A stretch of DNA of 64,000 nt, from NCBI RefSeq assembly GCF_900112695.1, contig NZ_FOMT01000007.1:1-64000 (forward strand), given 5' to 3'. Origin of the DNA: Paenibacillus catalpae. GTDB lineage: Bacteria; Bacillota; Bacilli; Paenibacillales; Paenibacillaceae. Of this stretch, positions 16,750 through 24,458 are shown one piece after another; position 1 is the first letter of the stretch, and each line of letters starts with the position of its first letter. The notes under the pieces were generated by a model that did no database searches, was not told where the DNA came from, and saw only the letters and a program-made list of their open reading frames with translations. Made by a program: the position numbers and the translations under genes.

Positions 16750-17694
16750 CTACATCTTTTTGCGTGAAAGCCATAGTCCCATTAAGAAGGAAGCAAAGAT
16801 CAGTACAATGGCGTTTAACAGCATGTCTCTGCCCTGCGGATCAATCAGGTAGTAGTAATAGGAATTCTCCCGGTTATAACGGACGTTAATGCCGATATAA
16901 AACGCAAGAAACAGGACCGGCGTAAAATTGGCAATCCGGATTTCCAGCAGCTTATTACGCTCCTGCTCATTGGCCCGGCGTGCCTTGCGCATATCGGCGA
17001 TCAGCTCCTTCAGACTGTCAGCAATCGGCGAGCCTTCAGCTAAAGCCACCCGCATAATGTTTACGAAATAATCGCCCCACACATGGCCCAGCGCAGCCGA
17101 GAAAATTCTCAGGCTTGCCTCATCATCCCCGCGAACCGACAGGTTCCGGTACAGCTGCTCGAACACCGACTGCATAGGTCCAAGCAACCGCCTTTCCTCT
17201 ACCGTCCGCTGCAGCCCGCTGCGGACCTGTCGTCCTCCCGTGACCAGATAACATTGATAGAACAGCTCAACTGCCGGCAAAAAATCCATCTGCAGCTGCA
17301 TCTGTCTCTGGACAAGCATTGCCCGCAATATGGTGTAAGGCAGACACCCAATAACCGCTCCAAATAACAAAGTTCCCTTGATGCTTTGAAAAAAGAATCC
17401 GCCAACAGCGACTCCAGCGAGCAGGAGCAGAAATGATCCCACAATGAGACCGGACGGCTTCAGCTTGAGCTGCAGCGTCTCAAGCAGCTCGGACAAATGG
17501 CGGAACACCCGCTCGAACCGCTGGAGCTTTTCCGTCAGCCGGTAGCTTAGGCGGTTTTTTGCTTGAAATGTCAATCTGTCTCTCCGCGCCTGACGGTCAG
17601 TCCAGACGAACAATAAGCTGGACAGAGAAACGAACCATAAGCTAAAGAGCAGAAGAGCGCCTGCCGCAATAGACAGCTTAATCAATACCGCCAT
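16750..17694 (-). CDS. tadB: TadB-like inner-membrane pilus assembly protein
   Basis: 314 aa from ATG 17694; a longer frame to 17793 lies inside the ATPase gene and is unlikely to be used. Helices lie near residues 5-28, 80-100, 103-120, 255-272 and 288-308; the T2SSF domain is about 145-245 (FYQCYLVTGGRQVRSGLQRTVEE ... LAEGSPIADSLKELIADM). It forms the membrane platform with TadC. Its start overlaps the end of the ATPase gene by 17 nt. Confidence 0.78.
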   Translation of the reverse strand: MAVLIKLSIAAGALLLFSLWFVSLSSLLFVWTDRQARRDRLTFQAKNRLSYRLTEKLQRFERVFRHLSELLETLQLKLKPSGLIVGSFLLLLAGVAVGGFFFQSIKGTLLFGAVIGCLPYTILRAMLVQRQMQLQMDFLPAVELFYQCYLVTGGRQVRSGLQRTVEERRLLGPMQSVFEQLYRNLSVRGDDEASLRIFSAALGHVWGDYFVNIMRVALAEGSPIADSLKELIADMRKARRANEQERNKLLEIRIANFTPVLFLAFYIGINVRYNRENSYYYYLIDPQGRDMLLNAIVLIFASFLMGLWLSRKKM

Positions 17695-19048
17695 CCCCTC
17701 TCCGGAGCCGTGCCATTGCTTTGGGCGAGGGCTTCTGCGGATAGATCCAATGCCCGCTTGTCTCATCAAATCTTGCCCATTCACGGACAACAACTTCGTT
17801 ATTCACCCATCCCAGCTCGCCGATCCGGGCAATAACCCGTCTTCCGCCCAGATAACGCATTTCAATGCCGATTTGTGTAACGTATTCGGCAATCCTTTTC
17901 GTCAAGCGCTCCGGATTCATGCCCCGCCCGTCCAGCATGCACATGTCCGCAATCGCTTCGGGCACATCCTCCAGCGTGTTGGCATGTACCGTTGTCATAC
18001 TGCCGGAATGCCCCCTCGTACAAGCCCGTACGTATATGTTGGCGTCCATATCGCGGATCTCGGCATGGACGATTCGCTGCGGGGACTGGCGAAGAGCCAG
18101 CTTGAACGCCTGCTCTGCCCGGTGCTGCGAATCGTCCTCATCGGCCTCATACTCAACCGTATTCTTCCGGGGGAAATCACGCCCTAGCATCATTTCAAAA
18201 CGCCCTTCGATCGTAACGATCCTTTCCTCATCCGGCAGTTCGGCAATCAAAGCTTTCATAAGATGTGTCTTGCCTGAGTTGGTCGGGCCGATAATGACCA
18301 GATTAAACCTCGCATCCAGCACATTCAGAAGCATGTCCTTCATAGGAATACTTAACGTTTGATAAGCTGACGAGCATAAAGTGCCGAGGCTAAAGCTGCG
18401 CACGGTAAAAAAACGAATCGTAAGGGTAGGCTTGGACGTAAAACCAAAGCCGGTCATGGTCACGCGCGAGCCGTCCCGCAGCATAACCTCTGCCCAACGC
18501 TTCCGGGGATTAATCCGGTCATTGTTATAAAGCACAAGGTTCTGCTGGATCCGTTCTACATCCCTTTCATGATCGAACCGGTATGGTGACAGCTTTGTTT
18601 GACCATCTCTCACTTCGTAGATCTGCGATCCAACCACCTGGATTTCCTCGAGACCGTCCTTCTTCGCAAGCACAAGCTCAAGCACGTTGAGTCCGATAAC
18701 CTCAGCAAACAGCGCTTCCGCCAAAGTCGCGTAGGGATGCTTATAGCCGTCCAACTGATGAATACGGAGACGGATCAGCCGGTCGGCAATAATGGCCAGC
18801 ACCTGCTCCCTCTCGGGCGCAAAACCAAGCACCGCCCGGTTCAAGGTCTCACTATACTGCCGGCGTTCCTCCTCCGTTAGCCCTCTGGGTGCAGCCAGGT
18901 AGGACCTGATCTCATCCGAGAGCCGACCGAAGTCTGCTCCCCTCCCTGCTGCATCGCTGCGATCCAAAGGATCAGCTGCAGAAGATTGGTCCAGCCTCAG
19001 CCGCGCAGAATAATCCGACGGAGAAAATTTACCCGCACTTGTGCTCAA
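17678..19048 (-). CDS. cpaF: TadA/CpaF-type secretion ATPase
   Basis: 456 aa from TTG 19048, with GGAG 7 nt upstream and a 4-nt overlap with the previous stop. An N-terminal helical domain (about residues 40-120) precedes the ATPase core. The Walker A motif GPTNSGKT is at 254-261; the Asp/His box follows (VTIEGRFEMM), then the Walker B region RIVHAEIRDMD and the His-box-like GHSGSMTTVHANT. This places it in the CpaF/TadA branch of type II/IV secretion ATPases. It powers assembly of the pilus encoded around it. Confidence 0.9.
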   Translation of the reverse strand: MSTSAGKFSPSDYSARLRLDQSSAADPLDRSDAAGRGADFGRLSDEIRSYLAAPRGLTEEERRQYSETLNRAVLGFAPEREQVLAIIADRLIRLRIHQLDGYKHPYATLAEALFAEVIGLNVLELVLAKKDGLEEIQVVGSQIYEVRDGQTKLSPYRFDHERDVERIQQNLVLYNNDRINPRKRWAEVMLRDGSRVTMTGFGFTSKPTLTIRFFTVRSFSLGTLCSSAYQTLSIPMKDMLLNVLDARFNLVIIGPTNSGKTHLMKALIAELPDEERIVTIEGRFEMMLGRDFPRKNTVEYEADEDDSQHRAEQAFKLALRQSPQRIVHAEIRDMDANIYVRACTRGHSGSMTTVHANTLEDVPEAIADMCMLDGRGMNPERLTKRIAEYVTQIGIEMRYLGGRRVIARIGELGWVNNEVVVREWARFDETSGHWIYPQKPSPKAMARLRRGDGGID

Positions 19049-19890
19049 GAGCTTACTCCGTTACGGTGAGCGAGCAGCTTGCGGTACCAAGGCTGGACGG
19101 CAAGCGTTGGCGTTATTCTGCGTATATGATGACGGTCCATCAACTGGTCTGCGCTCTCCTGCATTACAAGCTTGCCCGCAGGATCTTCCTTGAGCCATTG
19201 GCCATAATGGCCGCTGTCCAGCTGTGCATAAAAGTGATGTCCAAACCTTAATTCTCCAAGTTTTGTTGTACCCATCTCTTTGCAAATGTCCTTCATGCTA
19301 TATCCTCCTGTGCTCCATGGCGAGTAAATGACAACGGTATCGTATTGTTCCGTTGATAACCCAAACAGCGGCGATACTTGCGAGATCCAGCGTTTTCCGT
19401 CTTCCTGAAAATGGGATAAGGCATCCGTGGTTACGATAATGCGAGTGTCTGCCTCCCTCAAGGCACATATCGTAGCTGCGTTATCCCAATAAGCTCCTAC
19501 ATCAATGATTACAATGGAAAAGGTCTGCCCCGCAACCCGGAGCAAGTGCTCCATCTCTTCCGGTGAATAAAATTCAGCCTGGTCCCTCAGCATGTTGCCG
19601 AACAAGACATGCAAATTCGGCACTCCTCTGACCGCCTGCACGGCACGCAGCAGCTTATCCGGCGTTAAAGCCCCGGACCTCAGCTCCGGTCGCAGCTTGT
19701 CCAGCGTAACGGCCGGTTCGACGATACCCAGGTACCGGTGCAGCTTCGCGCTTTTCAGATGCATACATAAATAACCGACCTGCCTGCCGCTTGCTTCGGC
19801 TATCCGAAAGGCTGCGGCGAACGCAGCGGAAGTGGTGCCAATATTCGGCGTCGTTCCAACAAAGGTGATTAGCGGTGCCGATGTGTTCAC
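19045..19890 (-). CDS. CpaE/TadZ-like MinD-superfamily protein with degenerate P-loop
   Basis: 281 aa from GTG 19890, with AGGAGG 7 nt upstream and GTGA overlap with the cpaB stop. The fold is the deviant-Walker ParA/MinD type: VGTTPNIGTTSAA at residues 11-23 stands where KGGxGKT would be, so both P-loop lysines are missing. A later IVIIDVGAYWDNAA is the Walker B/switch II equivalent. Many TadZ/CpaE proteins have atypical Walker A boxes and act in locating the pilus machine at the pole. ATP binding may be lost here. Confidence 0.75.
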   Translation of the reverse strand: MNTSAPLITFVGTTPNIGTTSAAFAAAFRIAEASGRQVGYLCMHLKSAKLHRYLGIVEPAVTLDKLRPELRSGALTPDKLLRAVQAVRGVPNLHVLFGNMLRDQAEFYSPEEMEHLLRVAGQTFSIVIIDVGAYWDNAATICALREADTRIIVTTDALSHFQEDGKRWISQVSPLFGLSTEQYDTVVIYSPWSTGGYSMKDICKEMGTTKLGELRFGHHFYAQLDSGHYGQWLKEDPAGKLVMQESADQLMDRHHIRRITPTLAVQPWYRKLLAHRNGVSS

Positions 19891-20603
19891 GAGCGATCCT
19901 CCTCTTCCAGCTGCAGTGATTCCGGGCTGTACGCGATAACCAGCTTGTGGAGGCCGTCCTTGCAATAACTGTCGATCTGCAGCCATTGTGACTCCGTCAG
20001 ATTCAAATTTATATATTCAATCATGCCGTTCGCATCACGCCGCGAGGCATACATCCGCTCTTTATCCCCTTCAGCAAGCGACAGCAAATTAGGATCCTTC
20101 ATATTGTCGATCTCCACATTGCTTGAGGATTTGACGGATGCTACCGTTACGAGCGAATCAAATATTCGCCTGGACGGCTCATTCTCGCCCGATAAATAAA
20201 CGGAGACTTTGTCACCGGCGCGAATGCCGTTGGAGATCGAACGAACATAGTCGCGCGGAATTTGAAAGGTCGACTCCGAGTCTGCCGGCAGGAGATGGTA
20301 CTGATCGATTTTCCAGCCAAGAATCGGTTCATTTGTCCCAAGCGGAATAACGGTCTCCATGCCTACCGCCTGCCTTGCCTCAACAAGCATTTCCTTCTCA
20401 TAGCCTTCACGCGGTATCCGCTTGTAGGCAATATCCGCTTCCGTCAGCCGCCTGCCCGCTTCAACAAATTGTTTAGCCACAATTACCTCTACCGTCTCCT
20501 CGCGGGTGACCTGCAGCTTCTGCAGCTGGAACAAGCCGTATACCAAGAGGCCCGACAGCAAGGCGGCAAGCAAGCCGATTCCCGCATTTCTTCTTCTGTT
20601 CAT
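19887..20603 (-). CDS. cpaB: CpaB-like pilus assembly protein (SAF domain)
   Basis: 238 aa from ATG 20603, with AGGGGA 6-7 nt upstream; a start at 20624 is possible. A basic N-terminus and one helix (about residues 7-26) are followed by a SAF domain (about 38-100: VIVAKQFVEAGRRLTEADIAYKRIPREG) and an RcpC/CpaB C-terminal region (about 110-215). CpaB proteins are periplasmic or outer-side parts of Tad pili. With no outer membrane expected here, no secretin (CpaC) gene accompanies it. First gene of the operon. Confidence 0.82.
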   Translation of the reverse strand: MNRRRNAGIGLLAALLSGLLVYGLFQLQKLQVTREETVEVIVAKQFVEAGRRLTEADIAYKRIPREGYEKEMLVEARQAVGMETVIPLGTNEPILGWKIDQYHLLPADSESTFQIPRDYVRSISNGIRAGDKVSVYLSGENEPSRRIFDSLVTVASVKSSSNVEIDNMKDPNLLSLAEGDKERMYASRRDANGMIEYINLNLTESQWLQIDSYCKDGLHKLVIAYSPESLQLEEEDRS

Positions 20604-20629
20604 CTTCTCTCCCCTCTGCATCACCCGGC

Positions 20630-20683
20630 GAAAAAAAAAGAACGCAGCAGAAGCCCTATTAAGGCTGATCCGCTTGCGTTCTT
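20630..20683 (-). terminator. terminator or attenuator in the pilus operon leader
   Basis: Minus-strand stem AAGAACGCA...TGCGTTCTT with an inner AGCC/GGCT stem, followed by nine T (20631-20639). It lies downstream of the putative pilus promoter and only 27 nt before the cpaB start, while the upstream ndoA gene has its own terminator. It therefore looks like a leader terminator that must be bypassed for pilus expression. Confidence 0.75.
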
Positions 20684-20727
20684 CGCTAAGCCGTGCACGT
20701 ATATGTATTTAACAACTAATTGACCAT

Positions 20728-20757
20728 ATAATAGCAAAATCGATAAATAGTTGTCTA
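20728..20757 (-). promoter_or_regulatory. putative promoter of the pilus operon
   Basis: On the minus strand, -35 TAGACA (20752-20757) and -10 TATTAT (20728-20733) with an 18-nt spacer. The leader from here to cpaB is about 120 nt and contains the terminator at 20630-20683. Confidence 0.5.
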
Positions 20758-20817
20758 TAGGTTTTTTTCAAAATTCTACAATTTTTCGATATATTGCGAC
20801 GATTTTCTATAAGAAAA

Positions 20818-20846
20818 AACAAGGACAGCATCAGCCGTCCTTGTTC
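20818..20846 (-). terminator. terminator after ndoA
   Basis: Perfect arms AACAAGGAC and GTCCTTGTT around a 10-nt loop, followed on the minus strand by TTTTTTCTT. It lies 11 nt past the ndoA stop. Confidence 0.92.
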
Positions 20847-20856
20847 CATGTGGTGA

Positions 20857-21207
20857 TTAAAAATCAATTAATCCAACGCTAATCAGCAGAGCATCGTCCA
20901 CTTTACGCATCGTTTCATCGTCCAGGTGGGTGATCTTGTCGGTTAAACGCTGCTTGTCAATCGTCCGTATCTGCTCAAGCAGCACGACGGAGTCTCTGTC
21001 GAAGCCGTGCGCCGCCGCTTCCATCTCAACGTGCGTAGGCAATTTGGCTTTCTGGATTTGCGCCGTAATGGCCGCGACTATGACCGTCGGACTGAAGCGG
21101 TTGCCGATGTCATTCTGAATAACAAGTACTGGCCTTACTCCGCCCTGTTCTGATCCGACGACCGGTGACAAATCCGCAAAAAACACATCTCCGCGTTTTA
21201 CGATCAA
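20857..21207 (-). CDS. ndoA: EndoA/MazF-type mRNA endonuclease toxin
   Basis: 116 aa. It begins MIVKRGDVFFADLSPVVGSEQGGVRPVLVIQND and continues with the full MazF fold (TVIVAAITAQIQKAKLPTHVE; LLEQIRTIDKQRL). In B. subtilis EndoA cleaves mRNA at U^ACAU and is held inactive by EndoAI. It starts 3 nt after the antitoxin stop. The gene order ydcC-alr-ndoAI-ndoA matches B. subtilis, which makes the assignment firm. Confidence 0.96.
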   Translation of the reverse strand: MIVKRGDVFFADLSPVVGSEQGGVRPVLVIQNDIGNRFSPTVIVAAITAQIQKAKLPTHVEMEAAAHGFDRDSVVLLEQIRTIDKQRLTDKITHLDDETMRKVDDALLISVGLIDF

Positions 21208-21210
21208 CCT

Positions 21211-21492
21211 CTACACCCCGCTTACGAGACGGCCTAACGTATGATCGGCTTCTTCCTCCGCTTGAAAAGCTTCGGAGGCCATGTTCAAGTTGATTTTCGC
21301 CATTTCCAGATACCCACGCTGCATGGACTCGCGGATCTGCCGTTTTTTCCGTTCCACAAGATACAGCTTCATGGCCTGCCGAATAAACTCGCTTCGATTG
21401 GAATTTTCCTTCGCGACGATACCGTCGACCTCCTCCAGCAATTGATCCGGCAAGCTGATCATGATCCTCTTGGTGTTCTGCATATTGGCCAC
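21211..21492 (-). CDS. ndoAI: EndoAI-type ribbon-helix-helix antitoxin
   Basis: 93 aa from GTG 21492, with GGGGGTG 8 nt upstream. An N-terminal ribbon-helix-helix (about residues 6-50: KRIMISLPDQLLEEVDGIVAKENSNRSEFIRQAM) binds DNA and dimerises. The C-terminal helix (about 65-93) is the part that blocks the toxin in the B. subtilis complex. It is co-transcribed with ndoA. Confidence 0.94.
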   Translation of the reverse strand: MANMQNTKRIMISLPDQLLEEVDGIVAKENSNRSEFIRQAMKLYLVERKKRQIRESMQRGYLEMAKINLNMASEAFQAEEEADHTLGRLVSGV

Positions 21493-21707
21493 CGAACTAG
21501 CACCCCCAAAACTTTTCCAAAACCATTAATATTCATTATTACAAAAATACGCTGCCACTATACTTCATCATATCTATGTTCCGCGTATATCAATTATGCT
21601 GCATGATGAATGTCACTCCGAAGCATATACAAATTGTTTTAACTAATTCGCGATCGACAGCAAGAATCCTCTATTTTTCGCGAAAAGCTGCTATTAACAA
21701 TTAATTC

Positions 21708-22892
21708 CTAACCAAAAACGAGCGGATTCGATACCGCTGCCACCTGACCGTCTCTCACATAGACGCGGGGCACGCGGGCTGCAACCATACAGGTCACTTC
21801 ATAGGGAATCGTTCCCAGCAGGGAAGCGATCTCTTCCGCCGAGATTTCCTCCTGGCCTTGCCGCCCGATCAGCACGACTTCTTCGCCCGGCTCTACAGCA
21901 GCATCCGCCGCTGCATTGTCCAGAGCAATCATGCATTGGTCCATGCAGATCGTTCCAAGCACGGGCACCTTGATTCCGCGTACAAGTACATGAGCCTTGC
22001 CGTTCAGCATCCTGCTGAAACCGTCTGCATAACCGATTGGCAGTGTGCCAATCCGCTCCTCCTGCTTGGTTACATACCGGGAGCCATAGCTGATTCCCCA
22101 GCCCGGAGGCGCATCCTTGACCATGACAACTTCCGTCTTCAGCGAAAGGACAGGTTCAAGCTTGATCGTGTCGCGCTTCACTTCATCCGAAGGATATAAG
22201 CCGTACATGCTGATCCCCAGCCGGACCATATCGCCGCCGTATTCCGGCGTATCTATCCCTGCTGCACTGTTGGCCGCATGAATAATCCGGATCGGCAGAT
22301 CATGGCTGCGGACATGCTCGGCAACGGCATAAAACCGTTCGTACTGCTGCCTGGTGTAGCTTTTGTCCGCCTCATCGGCTTTGGCATAATGGGTGAACAA
22401 ACCTTCCACCTCAAGCTGCGGAACTTGAAGCGCCTTGCCGATAAAAGCAATGGCTTCCTCTGTTCCGATGATGCCAAGCCGTCCCATGCCGGAGTCAACC
22501 TTAATATGAGCTTTGAGCTTCTTGCCATCCGCATGAACAGGAAGGGCTGCAGCCGCCGCCAATATGTCTTCGCGGAACAACGCGATTGCAATATCCTTGT
22601 CGCGGGCAATGGAAAGCGCTTCTGCCGGTACAAACCCAAGCACCAGAATAGGCGTTGCAATTCCCGCCTGACGGAGCTGCAGCGCTTCATCCAAGAAGGC
22701 TACGCCTAAATAATCAACGCCGAAACGCTCTGCCTCGCGTGCAATTTCCACTGCGCCATGCCCATAAGCGTTTGCCTTGACCGAAGCCATTAACAGGCGC
22801 CCTTCAGGCATAGCGCTGCGGAATGCTTGCAGATTGCGGTTCAGCGCATCCAGCGAAATTTCTACCCGTGTCGGGCGATAATACGATTCCAA
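21708..22892 (-). CDS. alr: alanine racemase
   Basis: 394 aa from TTG 22892, with AAGGTGA 6 nt upstream. It interconverts L- and D-alanine for peptidoglycan. The PLP lysine is K39 in SVKANAYGHG; the second catalytic base is the Tyr in GWGISYGS. The barrel (about residues 10-245) and the C-terminal beta domain (about 250-380) are both present. It has its own promoter (22960-22988) and lies between the ydcC-like gene and ndoAI. Confidence 0.97.
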   Translation of the reverse strand: MESYYRPTRVEISLDALNRNLQAFRSAMPEGRLLMASVKANAYGHGAVEIAREAERFGVDYLGVAFLDEALQLRQAGIATPILVLGFVPAEALSIARDKDIAIALFREDILAAAAALPVHADGKKLKAHIKVDSGMGRLGIIGTEEAIAFIGKALQVPQLEVEGLFTHYAKADEADKSYTRQQYERFYAVAEHVRSHDLPIRIIHAANSAAGIDTPEYGGDMVRLGISMYGLYPSDEVKRDTIKLEPVLSLKTEVVMVKDAPPGWGISYGSRYVTKQEERIGTLPIGYADGFSRMLNGKAHVLVRGIKVPVLGTICMDQCMIALDNAAADAAVEPGEEVVLIGRQGQEEISAEEIASLLGTIPYEVTCMVAARVPRVYVRDGQVAAVSNPLVFG

Positions 22893-22959
22893 GTCGGTTC
22901 ACCTTCTCCTCACCCTAACAGTCGCAGCAACCCGTGCCATGTAAACATCAATAGAAATA

Positions 22960-22988
22960 ATGTTAAACGCTGTCGCGTGGGCTGTCAA
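22960..22988 (-). promoter_or_regulatory. sigma-A promoter of alr
   Basis: TTGACA (22983-22988) and TAACAT (22960-22965) on the minus strand with a 17-nt spacer, about 65 nt before the alr start. Confidence 0.75.
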
Positions 22989-23055
22989 TGAAATGGCGGC
23001 CGGAATCGGATAGTACGTCTTGGAAAAATCCATGTTTTGTATGATCTTTTAACTA

Positions 23056-24282
23056 TTATTTAGTGGCATCCACTTGAACGGACTGCGCAATACGGATCAT
23101 CTCGGTCTCCGGAAGCGTTGCGCTTGTGAGACGAAGCTCATTCCCGTCCACGATCCAGGTCAGTGTCTTCTGGTCGTCTCCGCCCGTCAATTCGCCGATT
23201 GTAAATCCAAGATCAAGGAACGTTCCGCCTGTATACGTGGCGGCCATATCCTTTGGCTGCGTCTGAATAATCGAGAAGTCATAAGTGCCGGTATAGCGGG
23301 ATACAACACCCGGCAATCCGCCAAATACGATATCCATGCTGTCCTTCAGGACTACGCCTTGAGGGAGGTCCGTTGGCACCATCACTTGAAGTTCAGTTGC
23401 TGCATCTGCCTCAGGGCTTGCGGCTGTGTCATCAGCATCCTCTTCATCTTCTGCTGCGGCATTTTTGCCGTCTTCATCCTTCGTTGCTTGATCCTTGCCG
23501 TCTGCTTCTTTGCCGTCTTGCGAATCAGTCGATTTGTCCGGCGTAACGGCATCCTGGCTGTCTTCCGTGCCGGCATTCGCGCTGCCGTCCACATCCGATT
23601 GATCCGGATCTGCAATCGTTGGCTGATCGCTTGTACCGCTGCTCGAAGGCGACGATTTCATATTGGCTTCGGTTTCGAACGTTGTGTTATCAAAGCTTGG
23701 GCCAAACTCGAAGCTCGTAAAGTCCACCTGTACCATGACAGAGGCATTTGCATCGCTGACTTGAACCTGAAGCGGCTTGTAATCCGATTTGTTCAGCCAG
23801 ATTTTTTGTCTGGCGAGCGTGCCGTTATTATAGTTAGCCATAACGTCAAAGACATAGGATTTATCATCAACCGCGAACTGGCGTGAGTTGTCCGTCAGAA
23901 TGCTTTGAATCAGCGTTTGATAGAGGTATACCTGCCCTTGATTTTGCGGCCAGTCGCTTTGGAATCGGAACACTTTGTTCAGGCGCGGCGTAAGGACAAA
24001 TACACCGTCATCATTGCGCAGAACAATTTGTGTAATATCTTTCTCTGCATTCGTTAATTTAATGCGGTAAAAATGGGGCTTTTGGTAAGAAACTTCCACA
24101 TTGTAAGTCAGCTCCTGCTGACCGGTATTCAGCTTCATTGTGCCTGTCCCCTGGTAGCTCTCCATATTGCTTACCACTTTGTCGAGCTCCTTGACCACGG
24201 ACTCGGCGTCCTTCTTCCCGCATGCGCTTAGTACGAGTGAAAACACTAACAAGATTGCCGCTGCCCATGTCATGCGACGCAT
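23056..24282 (-). CDS. YdcC-like LolA-fold lipoprotein
   Basis: 408 aa from ATG 24282, with GAGGGG 9 nt upstream. A signal peptide ends in a lipobox LVLSAC (Cys at about residue 21). The LolA/LolB-like fold (about 30-215) is followed by a low-complexity Asp/Glu/Lys/Ser/Ala linker (about 215-295) and a final beta-rich domain (about 300-408) with LDLGFTIGELTGGDDQKTLTWIVDGNELRLTS, resembling DUF4367. B. subtilis YdcC, a sporulation protein, holds the same place upstream of alr but is shorter and lacks the acidic linker. Confidence 0.85.
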   Translation of the reverse strand: MRRMTWAAAILLVFSLVLSACGKKDAESVVKELDKVVSNMESYQGTGTMKLNTGQQELTYNVEVSYQKPHFYRIKLTNAEKDITQIVLRNDDGVFVLTPRLNKVFRFQSDWPQNQGQVYLYQTLIQSILTDNSRQFAVDDKSYVFDVMANYNNGTLARQKIWLNKSDYKPLQVQVSDANASVMVQVDFTSFEFGPSFDNTTFETEANMKSSPSSSGTSDQPTIADPDQSDVDGSANAGTEDSQDAVTPDKSTDSQDGKEADGKDQATKDEDGKNAAAEDEEDADDTAASPEADAATELQVMVPTDLPQGVVLKDSMDIVFGGLPGVVSRYTGTYDFSIIQTQPKDMAATYTGGTFLDLGFTIGELTGGDDQKTLTWIVDGNELRLTSATLPETEMIRIAQSVQVDATK

Positions 24283-24405
24283 TACAATCATCCCCTCTTC
24301 ACATTGTTTTTCCGACTGGTAACATGTCTATGAGGGAACTTGGACAATTATGCGGACTAGTTTGACAAGCTGGGGCTTGTATAAGAAATAAATCGCCGGA
24401 CAGCA

Positions 24406-24449
24406 TTAAAAACTGCCCTGCAAGGCTATAGCAGCCCTGCAGAGCAGTT
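24406..24449 (-). terminator. terminator after the SLH asparaginase
   Basis: Stem AACTGC-CTGCAG/GCAGTT with an inner GGGCTGC/GCCTTGC pairing, followed on the minus strand by TTTTTAATG. It lies 10 nt past the stop. Confidence 0.85.
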
Positions 24450-24458
24450 AAAAGCATC

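Noticed and set aside
20684..20760. c-di-GMP or other known riboswitch aptamer in the pilus leader
   Set aside because: The conserved bases of c-di-GMP-I/II and preQ1 aptamers are not found and the space is too short.
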